64,000 bases of DNA from contig JALTKS010000101.1 in the NCBI GenBank assembly GCA_027006175.1, positions 1-64,000 on the forward strand, given 5' to 3'. A program made the position numbers and the translations under genes. Source of the DNA: Gammaproteobacteria bacterium. GTDB lineage: Bacteria > Pseudomonadota > Gammaproteobacteria > AKS1. Shown here one piece after another: positions 1-8,069 of this stretch (positions within the stretch are counted from its first letter, which is position 1; every line of letters begins with the position of its first letter). The notes beneath the pieces were generated by a model, which worked only from the letters and a program-made list of their open reading frames with translations, was not told where the DNA came from and did not search any database.

Positions 1-42
1 GCCCTACAGTGCACTTTCATGCTCCGCATAGGCTATAACTAA

Positions 43-73
43 CAGTAAAAAATAATTAAATTATTTTTTACTG
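43..73. repeat. Perfect AT-rich inverted repeat at the 3' end of the winged-helix gene
   Basis: Arms at 43-57 and 59-73 are exact reverse complements (15 bp) around a single central base. The stop codon of the winged-helix gene (68-70) lies in the right arm. The stem is almost entirely A and T with CAG/CTG at its ends. It could act as a weak transcript-end hairpin, but it has neither the GC-rich stem nor a separate T tract of a standard terminator. Confidence 0.5.
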
Positions 74-685
74 GGCTTCTTGTAAATCCAAACGCAAAAC
101 GCCTGGAACAATTATCTTTTCTGCGCCGACTTTACTAGCAAGATATTCATAACTTACTTTTGCCGCGTTTAAATCTGTAATTAAAAACCCATCATGCTCA
201 GGCAAATTATCCAGATCACGAAAAACATCATTATTAATAAACCGTTGATGCTCTGTATGTGGTTCATAAACACCAACAACATTCACATCGGCATCATAGG
301 AACGCAAAATAGCAATCTCAGCTAAATCAGAAATGCCACATAAAATTATTTTTTTCCAACCATTCTCTTTACACTGACTATAAGCTTGCAAACAGGAATC
401 CCCTGCTTCACGGTAAAACGAAAATGAATTTCGCAAGTAACGTGCAGTTAGTCGGCTTTTTTCTGAAAAGCCTTTTGGCGTTAGGTAATACAAATAACGA
501 TTCGCAGGCGCATCACTGATCTTAATCAGTCCTTTGCGTACACAACGTTTTAAATAGGAGTTAGCAAGCCCTAAAGCGACACCTAACTCTTGGGCTAAAT
601 GTCGCTGACTAATATCACTCTTGCGCCCTACTGCATCGAGAACTTCGAGTGTCATTTGTTCTTGCTTGGTTTCTTTGACGTCCAC
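68..685 (-). CDS. Winged-helix transcriptional regulator of a polysaccharide locus
   Basis: This is a 205-residue protein. Residues about 10-80 look like a MarR-type winged helix: a recognition-helix segment DISQRHLAQELGVALG, then a wing ending YLYYLTPKGF. Residues about 110-200 form an alternating strand/helix domain that starts KKIILCGISDLAEIA and resembles a Rossmann-like nucleotide or sugar-nucleotide fold. Proteins of this layout are known next to NusG/RfaH-like genes in polysaccharide clusters, so control of that cluster is a reasonable inference. The ligand is unknown. The start is GTG at 685, sharing one base with the TAG stop of the upstream RfaH-like gene (TAGTG), with GAGG about 10 bases upstream. 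An internal ATG at 655 is an alternative. Confidence 0.75.
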   Translation of the reverse strand: MDVKETKQEQMTLEVLDAVGRKSDISQRHLAQELGVALGLANSYLKRCVRKGLIKISDAPANRYLYYLTPKGFSEKSRLTARYLRNSFSFYREAGDSCLQAYSQCKENGWKKIILCGISDLAEIAILRSYDADVNVVGVYEPHTEHQRFINNDVFRDLDNLPEHDGFLITDLNAAKVSYEYLASKVGAEKIIVPGVLRLDLQEAQ

Positions 686-1206
686 TAGGCAACAACCTCA
701 ATGGCATCAACATCAATTTGTACGCGGGTGGTTTTGCCCATCAGATCTAATAACAACATCACGCGTTGTTCACTGGTTTTGGCAACGAATACGCCTTCAA
801 GTCCCATCATCGGGCCATCCAATACTCGTACATTGTCACCCTGAGTCAATTCATCCTGAACTTCGTGTAGCCCATCCGGGTTTTCACGTTGTTTGATGAA
901 TTCAATCACTTCATCACTAACGGAGACAGGCTGCATACCAAAACGAACAATCGAAGATACCCCCATCGTTGAGCGAATGGGCGACCAATTATCATTGGTC
1001 TGATCAAGATGAATAAACAGGTATCGAGGGAAAAAAGGTTCTTCAACGTAGCGACGGCGGCCATTTCGGCGCTTTGCATTCATAATCATGGGAAGGTAGG
1101 TCGTGTAACCTTGTCGCTCAAGCTGTTGTTGAGCAACGATTTCTTGATTCGGTTTGGCGTAAATCAGGTACCAAGCCTTGTCTAATTTCCCTTTATAATC
1201 AGTCAT
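685..1206 (-). CDS. RfaH/NusG-family transcription elongation factor
   Basis: This is a 173-residue NusG paralogue. The NGN domain spans about residues 10-110, opening WYLIYAKPNQEIVAQQQLE with a basic patch KRRNGRRRYVEEPFFPRYLF. A KOW domain follows at about 120-173 (GDNVRVLDGPMMGLEGVF). Such proteins bind RNA polymerase and suppress pausing; RfaH types do so only at operons with an ops element in the leader. Its place after rfbBACD, and not in a secE-nusG-ribosomal protein operon, argues for the specialised RfaH/LoaP-like role. I found no ops-like sequence in the rfbB leader, so the target is open. It is probably co-transcribed with the next gene, with a 1-base overlap. Confidence 0.85.
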   Translation of the reverse strand: MTDYKGKLDKAWYLIYAKPNQEIVAQQQLERQGYTTYLPMIMNAKRRNGRRRYVEEPFFPRYLFIHLDQTNDNWSPIRSTMGVSSIVRFGMQPVSVSDEVIEFIKQRENPDGLHEVQDELTQGDNVRVLDGPMMGLEGVFVAKTSEQRVMLLLDLMGKTTRVQIDVDAIEVVA

Positions 1207-1342
1207 TTATAGTTTTCTCTGATTATGCTGCCACTGCTGTGGTCGATAGCGTTCAATATATGAACAGTGATGAAATTAGAACAAATTTAGGAAGAAAAGG
1301 CAATAAAAGAGAGGAAAATAAACGGTTTTATATTGATTTTAT

Positions 1343-2233
1343 TTATATATTTTTCAGTATGTTAGGAATATCTCGCTGCAAAGATGAAAGCCAGGTTGGA
1401 GCTGCTATAGCGAATAATTGTTCAATTTTTGTACAGCTTAAAACAGAATAATGGGGTCGTGCCGCTTTGGTAGGATACTCACTGCTCGATATCGAATTAA
1501 CCGCAACACTCGGATACTCAGAATCCAGGCATTTAGCGTCAGTAAAAATAGCCTTGGCAAAGTCTGCCCAATGCGTGCTATCACCACTGCAAAAGTGATA
1601 AGTGCCCCACCTACTATCAGGCTTATAACGCATTTGAGTAATAATATTGACAACAGTTTCCGCAATATCGACCGCTGCAGTAGGACATCCAAACTGATCA
1701 CTCACAACATTTAACTCGGTTCTTTGACGACCTAGCTTGAGCATGGTTTTTACAAAATTGTTACCCTGCGCACCATATACCCATGCCGTACGTAAAATAA
1801 TATGTTCAAGCAAAATATCACGAACGGCAAATTCACCTTCCAGTTTACTCTGCCCGTACACACCTAATGCAGACGTTGCATCATTTTCTTTATATGGTGT
1901 TGAAGCACTGCCATCGAAAACATAGTCCGTCGATATATGGAGAAGTGGAATAGTATTTTGCGCACAGACTTCAGCTAGCTGAAGTGGTCCATCACGGTTA
2001 ATCTTGTATGCCAACTCAACCTCATCTTCCGCTTTATCAACTGCTGTATAAGCCGAGGCGTTAACAATAAAATCCAGTGGAAGATTATTTTTAATAATGG
2101 AATGAACAGATGCTTTGTCGGTGATATCAAGTTCAGAGGATGAAGGCGATATACATGTTATGTTTTTATTATGACAGACTAAGCGAATTTCACTACCAAC
2201 TTGCCCAGTGCCCCCTACAAGTAATATCTTCAT
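1343..2233 (-). CDS. rfbD: dTDP-4-dehydrorhamnose reductase
   Basis: This is the last step of dTDP-L-rhamnose synthesis: NAD(P)H-dependent reduction of dTDP-4-keto-L-rhamnose in the cytoplasm. The protein has 296 residues, normal for RmlD. The dinucleotide-binding glycines are at 7, 10 and 13 (LVGGTGQVG), the conserved STDYVFDG at 101-108, and the SDR catalytic pair Tyr126 and Lys130 in YGQSK. It lies 9 bases after rfbC and closes the four-gene operon. The product feeds O-antigen or other surface glycans. A 136-base gap separates it from the RfaH-like gene, so that gene may have its own promoter as well. Confidence 0.96.
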   Translation of the reverse strand: MKILLVGGTGQVGSEIRLVCHNKNITCISPSSSELDITDKASVHSIIKNNLPLDFIVNASAYTAVDKAEDEVELAYKINRDGPLQLAEVCAQNTIPLLHISTDYVFDGSASTPYKENDATSALGVYGQSKLEGEFAVRDILLEHIILRTAWVYGAQGNNFVKTMLKLGRQRTELNVVSDQFGCPTAAVDIAETVVNIITQMRYKPDSRWGTYHFCSGDSTHWADFAKAIFTDAKCLDSEYPSVAVNSISSSEYPTKAARPHYSVLSCTKIEQLFAIAAPTWLSSLQRDIPNILKNI

Positions 2234-2242
2234 GCTTTTTAC

Positions 2243-2797
2243 TTAACCTTTGTATGTTGGTAAGTAAAATTCAAGATCAACCAATGACAAGCCTTCTTTA
2301 TCTTTGTCTGATAAATTCGGTGACTCACAAGGCCAGTTAACACCAATACTTGGATCAGAATACAATAAAGTATGCTCGTCATCTGGCCGATAACCCGCCG
2401 TACATTTATAACTAAAAATAGCGGTGTTACTCATGACACAGAAACCATGCGCAAAACCTTCAGGCACGTAAAATTGACGACGATTCTCTGCGCTAAGTAT
2501 CACACCAACCCATTGACCGAATGTTGGCGAACCTTTACGAATATCAACGGCGACATCAAACACCTCACCTTCAAGAACACTAACCAGCTTTCCTTGTGGT
2601 TGTTCTAATTGATAGTGCAATCCACGTAAGACATTTTTCTTTGAAACAGAAATATTATCCTGCACAAATTCTTTATTAATAACCTCGACCTGATAACGTG
2701 CTTTGTTATAAGATTCATAGAAGAAACCGCGCGCATCAGAAAACACTCTCGGTTCTATAATAAGTACATCCTCAATTTCTGTTTTTATCACGTTCAT
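2243..2797 (-). CDS. rfbC: dTDP-4-dehydrorhamnose 3,5-epimerase
   Basis: RmlC epimerises dTDP-4-keto-6-deoxyglucose at C3 and C5. The 184-residue length matches the family (about 185). The cupin core shows LRGLHYQ with the likely catalytic His61, Tyr130 in IFSYKC, and the VPEGFAHGF signature at 111-119. The start overlaps the rfbA stop by 4 bases, indicating translational coupling. Order in the operon is rfbB, rfbA, rfbC, rfbD. Confidence 0.96.
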   Translation of the reverse strand: MNVIKTEIEDVLIIEPRVFSDARGFFYESYNKARYQVEVINKEFVQDNISVSKKNVLRGLHYQLEQPQGKLVSVLEGEVFDVAVDIRKGSPTFGQWVGVILSAENRRQFYVPEGFAHGFCVMSNTAIFSYKCTAGYRPDDEHTLLYSDPSIGVNWPCESPNLSDKDKEGLSLVDLEFYLPTYKG

Positions 2798-3672
2798 TGT
2801 AAATCTGATTCCAGGATTTCTTTTAAGTATTGCCCATAATCAGATTTACCCATTGAATTTGATAATGACAGCATTTGTTCGCCCGTAATAAACTTCATTC
2901 GCCAGGCTATTTCTTCCGGGCAACATATTTTAAGGCCTTGTCGTTGTTCAACCGTTTGAATAAAGTTTGCGGCCTGATTTAAACTTTCAAGTGTGCCTGT
3001 ATCAAGCCAAGCAGAACCACGGCCTAATTTCACAACACTCAATCGCCCTTCTTCCAGATAACGCTGATTAATATCGGTGATTTCCAACTCACCTCGCGCT
3101 GATGGTGTAATAGATTTTGCAATCTCGACAACATCATTTCCGTACATATATAAGCCTGTTACCGCATAATTTGATTCCGGCTGCGATGGTTTTTCAACAA
3201 TGGATGAGGGCTTGCCATCACTATCAAAACCCACTACACCGTAACGTTCTGGATCACGGACGTGATAGGTAAATACGGTTGCATCGCTATGATTCGTGGC
3301 TTCTTGCAACGACTGCTCCAGGCCATGCCCATAAAATATATTGTCACCCAGGTTTAATGCGACTGAAGAATTACCAATAAAATCATCACCAATAATAAAG
3401 GCTTCAGCAATGCCGTTTGGCTCATCTTGCACAGCATAAGTGATTTCAATACCCCACTTGCTGCCATCGCCAAGAAGATTTTTAAATAAACCAAGTTGGC
3501 TACCCATACATATTAACAGGATTTCACGAATACCGGCTAGCATGAGTGTGGCGATCGGGTAGTACACCATCGGCTTATCATAAACCGGTAATAGCTGTTT
3601 GCTGATTGAACTGGTCAAGGGGTAAAGGCGCGAACCTGAACCACCCGCTAATACAATTCCTTTACGGCTCAT
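2794..3672 (-). CDS. rfbA: Glucose-1-phosphate thymidylyltransferase
   Basis: RmlA makes dTDP-glucose from dTTP and glucose 1-phosphate, the first committed step. The 292-residue protein has the nucleotidyltransferase signature GGSGSRLYP at 10-18, the basic residue in [13 protein letters not shown] (Lys25), and a [11 protein letters not shown] segment for nucleotide and metal contacts. It overlaps rfbB by 4 bases upstream and rfbC by 4 bases downstream, so the operon is tightly coupled. RmlA is typically feedback-inhibited by dTDP-rhamnose (family knowledge). Confidence 0.97.
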   Translation of the reverse strand: MSRKGIVLAGGSGSRLYPLTSSISKQLLPVYDKPMVYYPIATLMLAGIREILLICMGSQLGLFKNLLGDGSKWGIEITYAVQDEPNGIAEAFIIGDDFIGNSSVALNLGDNIFYGHGLEQSLQEATNHSDATVFTYHVRDPERYGVVGFDSDGKPSSIVEKPSQPESNYAVTGLYMYGNDVVEIAKSITPSARGELEITDINQRYLEEGRLSVVKLGRGSAWLDTGTLESLNQAANFIQTVEQRQGLKICCPEEIAWRMKFITGEQMLSLSNSMGKSDYGQYLKEILESDLQ

Positions 3673-4742
3673 GATTCACTCCCTTCTACTAAACCAAGTC
3701 GCTCACCTTGATACGAACCATCCTGTACACGTTGGCACCAGACTGCATTATTTAAATACCAGTCGACGGTTTTCTTTAAGCCTGTTTCAAATGTTTCATC
3801 CGGTGACCATGCCAGATCATTATCAATTTTTGTTGCGTCAATCGCATAACGTAAATCATGGCCAGGACGATCAGCGACATGGGTTATTAAATCACTGTAT
3901 TGCGATACACCTGCTGGATGTTCTGGAACGAGTTCATCTAAAATTTTACAAATGGTGGTGACCACTTCCATATTGGTTTTCTCATTATTGCCGCCAATAT
4001 TATACGTCTCGCCTATCACACCTTCCGTTATCACCTTATATAAGGCACGCGCATGATCATCCACATAGAGCCAATCACGTATCTGGTTGCCTTCGCCATA
4101 AATTGGCAGTGGTTTCCCCTGCAATGCATTTAATATGACTAAGGGTATTAATTTTTCAGGAAACTGATATGGACCATAATTATTAGAACAGTTAGTGAGT
4201 AAAACCGGCATACCGTAAGTCCGATGCCATGCGCGCACTAGATGATCGGATGCAGCCTTACTCGCTGAATAAGGTGAACTTGGATCATACGCTGTATCTT
4301 CCGTAAATAGCCCGCCATTATCTAGACTGCCATATACTTCATCTGTTGAGATATGGTGAAAACGAAATGTATTTTTTTTATTTTCGTCAAGATCCGACCA
4401 ATATTTTCTTGCCACTTCGAGTAAAACAAAGGTGCCATTAATATTAGTATTAATAAAGTCTGCGGCGCCAGTGATAGAACGATCAACATGCGATTCTGCA
4501 GCAAGATGCATAATCACATCTGGTTGGTAGTGATCAAATATTTTAGAAATCCTGGTCTGATCACAAATATCAATTTGTTCAAAGTGATAACGTTCATGAC
4601 TATCAATATCAGATAATGAGTCCAGATTACCTGCATAGGTTAATTTGTCGATATTAATGACAGTATGTTCTGTCTCTGCAATCAAAAGACGAATAACGGC
4701 CGAACCAATAAATCCAGCACCACCGGTTACGAAGATAATCAT
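3669..4742 (-). CDS. rfbB: dTDP-glucose 4,6-dehydratase
   Basis: RmlB converts dTDP-glucose to dTDP-4-keto-6-deoxyglucose using tightly bound NAD. The 357-residue SDR protein shows TGGAGFIG at 6-13, the active-site Thr-Asp-Glu in ISTDEVYG (Thr133, Asp134, Glu135), and Tyr158/Lys162 in [11 protein letters not shown]. It is the first gene of the rhamnose operon. A TATAAT hexamer at 4788-4793 about 46 bases upstream is the best promoter candidate. The leader shows no ops or JUMPstart motif. Confidence 0.97.
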   Translation of the reverse strand: MIIFVTGGAGFIGSAVIRLLIAETEHTVINIDKLTYAGNLDSLSDIDSHERYHFEQIDICDQTRISKIFDHYQPDVIMHLAAESHVDRSITGAADFINTNINGTFVLLEVARKYWSDLDENKKNTFRFHHISTDEVYGSLDNGGLFTEDTAYDPSSPYSASKAASDHLVRAWHRTYGMPVLLTNCSNNYGPYQFPEKLIPLVILNALQGKPLPIYGEGNQIRDWLYVDDHARALYKVITEGVIGETYNIGGNNEKTNMEVVTTICKILDELVPEHPAGVSQYSDLITHVADRPGHDLRYAIDATKIDNDLAWSPDETFETGLKKTVDWYLNNAVWCQRVQDGSYQGERLGLVEGSES

Positions 4743-4787
4743 TTCTTATATATACCAATATGAAAATTAATTTTAGTTATTGGGCTT

Positions 4788-4793
4788 ATTATA
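4788..4793 (-). promoter_or_regulatory. Candidate -10 element of the rfbBACD operon
   Basis: On the minus strand there is a perfect TATAAT hexamer ending 45 bases before the rfbB start codon. No good -35 is visible at 16-18 bases spacing, so this is tentative. The intervening leader is A/T-rich and short, about 39 bases if transcription starts 7 bases downstream. Confidence 0.35.
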
Positions 4794-4827
4794 CAAGATA
4801 TTAGCGTATTGTTGGATAAGGAATTTG

Positions 4828-4845
4828 TTAGCCCAAACGGGCTAA
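4828..4845. repeat. Short stem-loop upstream of rfbB
   Basis: TTAGCCC and GGGCTAA (7 bp) pair around a 4-base loop. It sits between the comEA terminator and the rfbB promoter region. There is no T tract on either strand. Its role is unknown. Confidence 0.45.
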
Positions 4846-4857
4846 TTGACTAGAAGA

Positions 4858-4877
4858 ATGGACGCCGAAGCGTCCAT
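4858..4877 (-). repeat. Stable 8-bp stem-loop with a UUCG tetraloop
   Basis: ATGGACGC and GCGTCCAT pair perfectly around four bases. On the minus strand the loop reads TTCG closed by C-G, which is the exceptionally stable cUUCGg tetraloop. The next bases on that strand (TCTTCT) are only weakly T-rich. It may be a second termination or 3'-processing hairpin for comEA transcripts, or part of a small RNA. Confidence 0.45.
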
Positions 4878-4935
4878 CCAAAAGCCGGTAATCATAATAA
4901 ACCATCCCTGTTACTACTTTCCCGGCAGATATACC

Positions 4936-4960
4936 GACAAAAACGACATCCTTGTCGTTA
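4936..4960 (-). terminator. Probable intrinsic terminator of the comEA-like gene
   Basis: On the minus strand AACGACA and TGTCGTT pair (7 bp) around AGGA and run straight into TTTTT, about 20 bases after the comEA-like stop codon at 4979. Stem GC is modest, but the geometry is right for a rho-independent terminator. Confidence 0.6.
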
Positions 4961-4978
4961 ATCAGTATTAATTTGGCT

Positions 4979-5254
4979 TTATGGTTTACCCGTAGAGCCG
5001 ATTTTCAGGTTTTTCTGATTCTTAATGACTGTCTTGCTACCAATACCTTTTACTTTGGCAAGATCAGCAATTGATTGGAATGGACCATTTTTACTGCGGT
5101 AAGCGACAATCGCTTGTGCCTTTGATGGACCAATACCGGTAATGGATGTTGCAAGCATATTAGCATCAGCGGTATTGATATCGACAGGTTGTACAGCAAA
5201 AACAGATGTTGCGGTAAGAAGTGCGATGGCACCAATTAGATTAAATAACTTCAT
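4979..5254 (-). CDS. Small secreted helix-hairpin-helix protein, ComEA type
   Basis: This is a 91-residue protein with a signal peptide (residues 1-20, cleavage near SVFA-VQ), then a ComEA-like double helix-hairpin-helix DNA-binding region. DINTADANMLATSITGIG with KAQAIVAYR is the first part and IADLAKVKGIGSKT the second. ComEA proteins bind incoming double-stranded DNA in the periplasm during natural transformation; here no other competence gene is adjacent. The start at 5254 is chosen because GGAGG lies 6 bases upstream and the signal peptide begins there. The longer reading from 5335 would put 27 residues before the signal peptide. It appears monocistronic, with its own promoter and terminator. 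Confidence 0.85.
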   Translation of the reverse strand: MKLFNLIGAIALLTATSVFAVQPVDINTADANMLATSITGIGPSKAQAIVAYRSKNGPFQSIADLAKVKGIGSKTVIKNQKNLKIGSTGKP

Positions 5255-5282
5255 TGTAAACCTCCATGTTATGAAAATAGTT

Positions 5283-5299
5283 ATCGGCTCCTTGCCGAT
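5283..5299 (-). promoter_or_regulatory. 5'-leader hairpin of the comEA-like gene
   Basis: ATCGGC and GCCGAT (6 bp) flank AAGGA on the minus strand, 29 bases before the start codon. If the promoter at 5307-5335 is right, this hairpin forms the extreme 5' end of the mRNA, a position known to protect messages from decay. It is not the gene's ribosome site; that is the GGAGG at 5261-5265. Confidence 0.4.
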
Positions 5300-5306
5300 G
5301 GATGTA

Positions 5307-5335
5307 ACAATAGGGAAATTAGGCTTTGGGATCAA
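5307..5335 (-). promoter_or_regulatory. Candidate sigma-70 promoter of the comEA-like gene
   Basis: TTGATC (5330-5335) and TATTGT (5307-5312) are separated by 17 bases on the minus strand. Each matches four of six consensus bases. The predicted start near 5300 would give a leader of about 46 bases. Confidence 0.4.
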
Positions 5336-5406
5336 GATATAATCGTGGGAGCAATTACTGATTCTTCTGTAGGTAAACTACTGACAATGCTATGTGTCGT
5401 TATTTC

Positions 5407-5483
5407 GCGCTATCAGATAAACAATTCCTCCTTAGGGTTACGCTTCGCTGCACAATGCGTCGGAATTGTTTACCTGATAGCGC
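5407..5483 (-). repeat. Palindromic element A (type 1), after pyrF
   Basis: This 77-base hairpin has 22-bp arms (5407-5428 and 5462-5483), complementary except for one pair that is G.U on the minus strand. The minus-strand 33-base loop begins GACGCATTGTGCAGCG and ends ACCCTAAGGA. The same core recurs at 43002 and 43158 on the plus strand, and with an insertion at 21172. The element starts 5 bases after the pyrF stop codon. No T tract follows, so it is not a standard terminator. Confidence 0.85.
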
Positions 5484-5488
5484 TTGTG

Positions 5489-6193
5489 CTAATTCAGGCT
5501 GGCTATTTCCGATTCAGTTGTAATCAAAACATCCATCGGATTATCCGCTTGCGTAATCGGTCTGCCCATCACTAAATAACTGGAACCAGCTTTAATCGCA
5601 TCTGCAGGTGTCATGGTACGACGTTGATCATCGGCAGCTGATCCTGCCGGGCGAATACCGGGCGTTACCAAAAGAAAATCATCCGATAATGTTGTGCGTA
5701 AACTGGCTACTTCCTTAGGTGAACACACAACTCCATCTAATCCAGCTTGATGCGTTAGGCTTGCAAGGTTGTGAACATTTTCGGCAGGACTGCCTTGATA
5801 ACCAATTTCATGTATATCATCTGTATCCAGGCTGGTTAGAATCGTTACCGCGATCAATAACGGTTGGTGTGAAGACTTTTCAATTTCTTCACGTGCTGCT
5901 TCCATCATTCTTCGTCCACCACTGGCATGGACATTGACCATCCACACACCGAGATCACAAGCTGCGGCACAAGCACGTGCAACCGTATTAGGGATATCGT
6001 GAAATTTTAAATCCAGAAAAACATCAAAGCCTTTATTGGTTAAGGATTCAACAAACTGCGGTCCTAAACGTGTGAACATTTCTTTACCCACTTTTAAGCG
6101 ACAGCTATCAGGCTCTAATTGATTTACAAGCTTAAGTGCTGATTTTTCATCTGCATAATCTAGTGCAACAATGATGTGAGAATTATTACTCAT
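5489..6193 (-). CDS. pyrF: Orotidine 5'-phosphate decarboxylase
   Basis: PyrF decarboxylates OMP to UMP, the last step of de novo pyrimidine synthesis. The 234-residue protein carries the group I signature DLKFHDIP at 61-68 (catalytic Asp61, Lys63 and Asp66) and a C-terminal phosphate-binding loop in [10 protein letters not shown]. The start at 6193 is preferred over an in-frame upstream extension: it gives the normal length and an N-terminus ([14 protein letters not shown]) typical of the family, with AAGGA just upstream and only 7 bases between it and the lapB stop. The hairpin element A follows immediately. Confidence 0.95.
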   Translation of the reverse strand: MSNNSHIIVALDYADEKSALKLVNQLEPDSCRLKVGKEMFTRLGPQFVESLTNKGFDVFLDLKFHDIPNTVARACAAACDLGVWMVNVHASGGRRMMEAAREEIEKSSHQPLLIAVTILTSLDTDDIHEIGYQGSPAENVHNLASLTHQAGLDGVVCSPKEVASLRTTLSDDFLLVTPGIRPAGSAADDQRRTMTPADAIKAGSSYLVMGRPITQADNPMDVLITTESEIASLN

Positions 6194-6200
6194 TTCCTTA

Positions 6201-7367
6201 CTATGCCTCAACAATATCGTGTATAGGTTTAACCGTATTCCAGCGTTTGCAGCTAGGACAGTGCCAATGTAATGTCTTGCCTTCGAAGCCACATGACTGA
6301 CATTTATATAAAGATTTAATCGTTAACAACTTCTTTATTAAGTCGCGTAAAATAGTCATGTTCTCACGTGCTGACCCTTCGGTACTATGCAGGTGATAAT
6401 CGACTAATCTTTCCAGCCCTCTTACAGAGGGACGCTTACGCAGTTCACCAATAATAAAATTTACTGCAGCACGATCATCCTGTTCTTCTTTTAACAATGC
6501 TGCCATTGCCAACATAATGGTGACACCACCATACCGCTGTAGTAATTCAGTAAGGTATTTCTTGTAGGTATCAAGATTATTCGTGGCACGATAACAACGT
6601 TCAAGTGGCTCTATTATTTCAGGTAAATAATCGGCATCTTGTTTTTCAACTTTACGGTAAGCATTAATTGCTGCCTTACAGTCATTCAGTGTTGCATCTA
6701 TCTGTCCTTGTAACAAACTTGCACGCACACAATGCTTGTCATTCGTTAGTGCTTTCTTGATCATTTGTTGCGCCAAACGAATATCGTGTTTTTGAATCGC
6801 CTTCTCTGCACATTCACAATAATAATGTGCAACTACGGCAACCGTTCTTACACCAGTAGAAAATTCATATTGTCGTGCAATACCAATGGCTTTATCCCAT
6901 TCTTTTTCTTGCTCGTATATTTCTAACAATTGTGTCAATGCTTCAGGTTTATATTCACCTAGCTCAATCAGCTCTAAAAATAAATTCTCAGCGCGATCCA
7001 GCAAACCCGCTTTCATATAATCCTGACCCAATTCATACAAGGCCAAAGATCGTTGCTCTCGGTTTAATGTTGGGCGTGCAATAATGTTTTGATGAATACG
7101 AATCGCGCGATCTACCTCACCGCGGCGCCTGAATAAATTACCTAATGCCAAATGTGTTTCAACGGTTTCGCTATCAACCTCCAGCATTTGAATAAAAACT
7201 TCAATCGCTTTATCCGGTTGTTCGTTAAGCAGGAAGTTAAGGCCTTTGAAGTAATCTGAAGATAAATCTGCGCGTTTAGGCTTTGCATTTTTTCGCATGC
7301 TACGCGTTGCCATGAACCAACCTGATGCTGCGGCAACCGGCAGTAACAATGCCAGCAATTCCAACAT
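6201..7367 (-). CDS. lapB: Lipopolysaccharide assembly protein B (TPR and rubredoxin-type metal domain)
   Basis: LapB (YciM) is an inner-membrane-anchored cytoplasmic adaptor that controls LpxC proteolysis by FtsH and coordinates LPS assembly. The 388-residue protein has an N-terminal membrane helix (about 1-20, ending GWFMATRS), several TPR repeats (about 37-330), and a C-terminal rubredoxin-like metal site with Cys356, Cys359, Cys370 and Cys373 in CQSCGF and CPSCKRW. All of these match the E. coli protein (389 residues). lapA lies 1 base upstream, so the two are co-translated, and pyrF follows at once. Confidence 0.95.
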   Translation of the reverse strand: MLELLALLLPVAAASGWFMATRSMRKNAKPKRADLSSDYFKGLNFLLNEQPDKAIEVFIQMLEVDSETVETHLALGNLFRRRGEVDRAIRIHQNIIARPTLNREQRSLALYELGQDYMKAGLLDRAENLFLELIELGEYKPEALTQLLEIYEQEKEWDKAIGIARQYEFSTGVRTVAVVAHYYCECAEKAIQKHDIRLAQQMIKKALTNDKHCVRASLLQGQIDATLNDCKAAINAYRKVEKQDADYLPEIIEPLERCYRATNNLDTYKKYLTELLQRYGGVTIMLAMAALLKEEQDDRAAVNFIIGELRKRPSVRGLERLVDYHLHSTEGSARENMTILRDLIKKLLTIKSLYKCQSCGFEGKTLHWHCPSCKRWNTVKPIHDIVEA

Positions 7368-7368
7368 A

Positions 7369-7662
7369 CTAATGCTTATCCTTGATGGGAATTGAGCGCA
7401 AGTTCATAACTTCTTGTTCTGTTTGCTTGATCTGTTTACGTAAACTTGAAACTTCATGTCGCGATGATAAAATCACTACCACACTTGAAAACAAGCCGAT
7501 TAATGCACCCGCAACAAAGGTCACAACCAAAATAAGCGCGAGCGGCTGTTCAACCTGACCAAGATAATAATTTAAAGATACCGGATCTGCGTTTAACGAT
7601 GTAAACAACAGTACCAATAATAAGATTAATACTATAAAAAGTGTACTGATGAATCGTGTCAT
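7369..7662 (-). CDS. lapA: Lipopolysaccharide assembly protein A (LapA/YciS)
   Basis: This is a 97-residue inner-membrane protein. Two hydrophobic helices (about 4-22 and 40-65) flank a short loop containing NADPVSLNYYLG, the pattern of the LapA (DUF1049) family. A short coiled-coil tail (about 67-90) faces the cytoplasm. LapA partners LapB in regulating LPS synthesis. It lies 27 bases after ihfB and 1 base before lapB. Confidence 0.92.
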   Translation of the reverse strand: MTRFISTLFIVLILLLVLLFTSLNADPVSLNYYLGQVEQPLALILVVTFVAGALIGLFSSVVVILSSRHEVSSLRKQIKQTEQEVMNLRSIPIKDKH

Positions 7663-7689
7663 CTCAAACGCGAACCATTCAAGCTAGAA

Positions 7690-7998
7690 CTAAACTTCTA
7701 CAATTGCGTTTTCAGATGCCGCAGCATTAACGCGTTCACGAAGTTCTTTGCCTGGTTTGAAATGTGGTACGTACTTACCGGATAAAGAAACTGACTCACC
7801 CGTTTTAGGATTACGACCAATACGCGGTGGGCGAAAGTGCAGAGAGAAACTGCCAAAACCACGTATCTCAATACGATTGCCTGTTGCAAGAGATTGACTC
7901 ATTTGTTCAATCAATGTTTTTACTGCTAGCTCAACATCTTTATAAGGCAGTTGATTCTGCTTACGTGCCAGGATTTCAATCAATTCTGATTTTGTCAT
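7690..7998 (-). CDS. ihfB: Integration host factor subunit beta
   Basis: IHF-beta pairs with IhfA to bend DNA sharply at specific sites. The 102-residue protein has the DNABII fold: N-terminal helices (KSELIEILA), then the beta-ribbon arms with [18 protein letters not shown] and the intercalating proline in GRNPKTG (Pro64). It is slightly longer than the E. coli protein (94) because of a C-terminal tail. It follows rpsA by 71 bases containing a hairpin, the conserved rpsA-ihfB arrangement. Confidence 0.95.
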   Translation of the reverse strand: MTKSELIEILARKQNQLPYKDVELAVKTLIEQMSQSLATGNRIEIRGFGSFSLHFRPPRIGRNPKTGESVSLSGKYVPHFKPGKELRERVNAAASENAIVEV

Positions 7999-8034
7999 TG
8001 TTTTGATTCCCGCTTTATTATTTAAATATAAATA

Positions 8035-8062
8035 TCGGCGTAGCCCCTGCGGACTACGCCGA
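8035..8062 (-). terminator. Hairpin between rpsA and ihfB
   Basis: TCGGCGTAG and CTACGCCGA form a 9-bp GC-rich stem with a 10-base loop, 7 bases after the rpsA stop codon. On the minus strand it is followed by a T-rich but interrupted stretch (TATTTATATTT). It probably works as a partial terminator or 3'-end stabiliser that lowers ihfB transcription relative to rpsA. Confidence 0.6.
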
Positions 8063-8069
8063 GATCTAT

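Noticed and set aside
1225..1250. ops-like string (TGGTCGATAGCGTT) in the rfbD to RfaH-like gap
   Set aside because: Only about seven of nine core bases match and it is on the strand opposite to the polysaccharide genes, so it cannot act as an ops for them.
1239..1451. Plus-strand open frame upstream of the RfaH-like gene, partly antisense to rfbD
   Set aside because: No ribosome site, no recognisable domain, low-complexity composition, and half of it is the complement of rfbD. Treated as chance.
5407..5483. Simple rho-independent terminator for pyrF
   Set aside because: The stem is 22 bp with a 33-base conserved loop and no T tract after it, and the same core occurs in both orientations relative to genes. 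Ordinary terminators do not share loop sequence.
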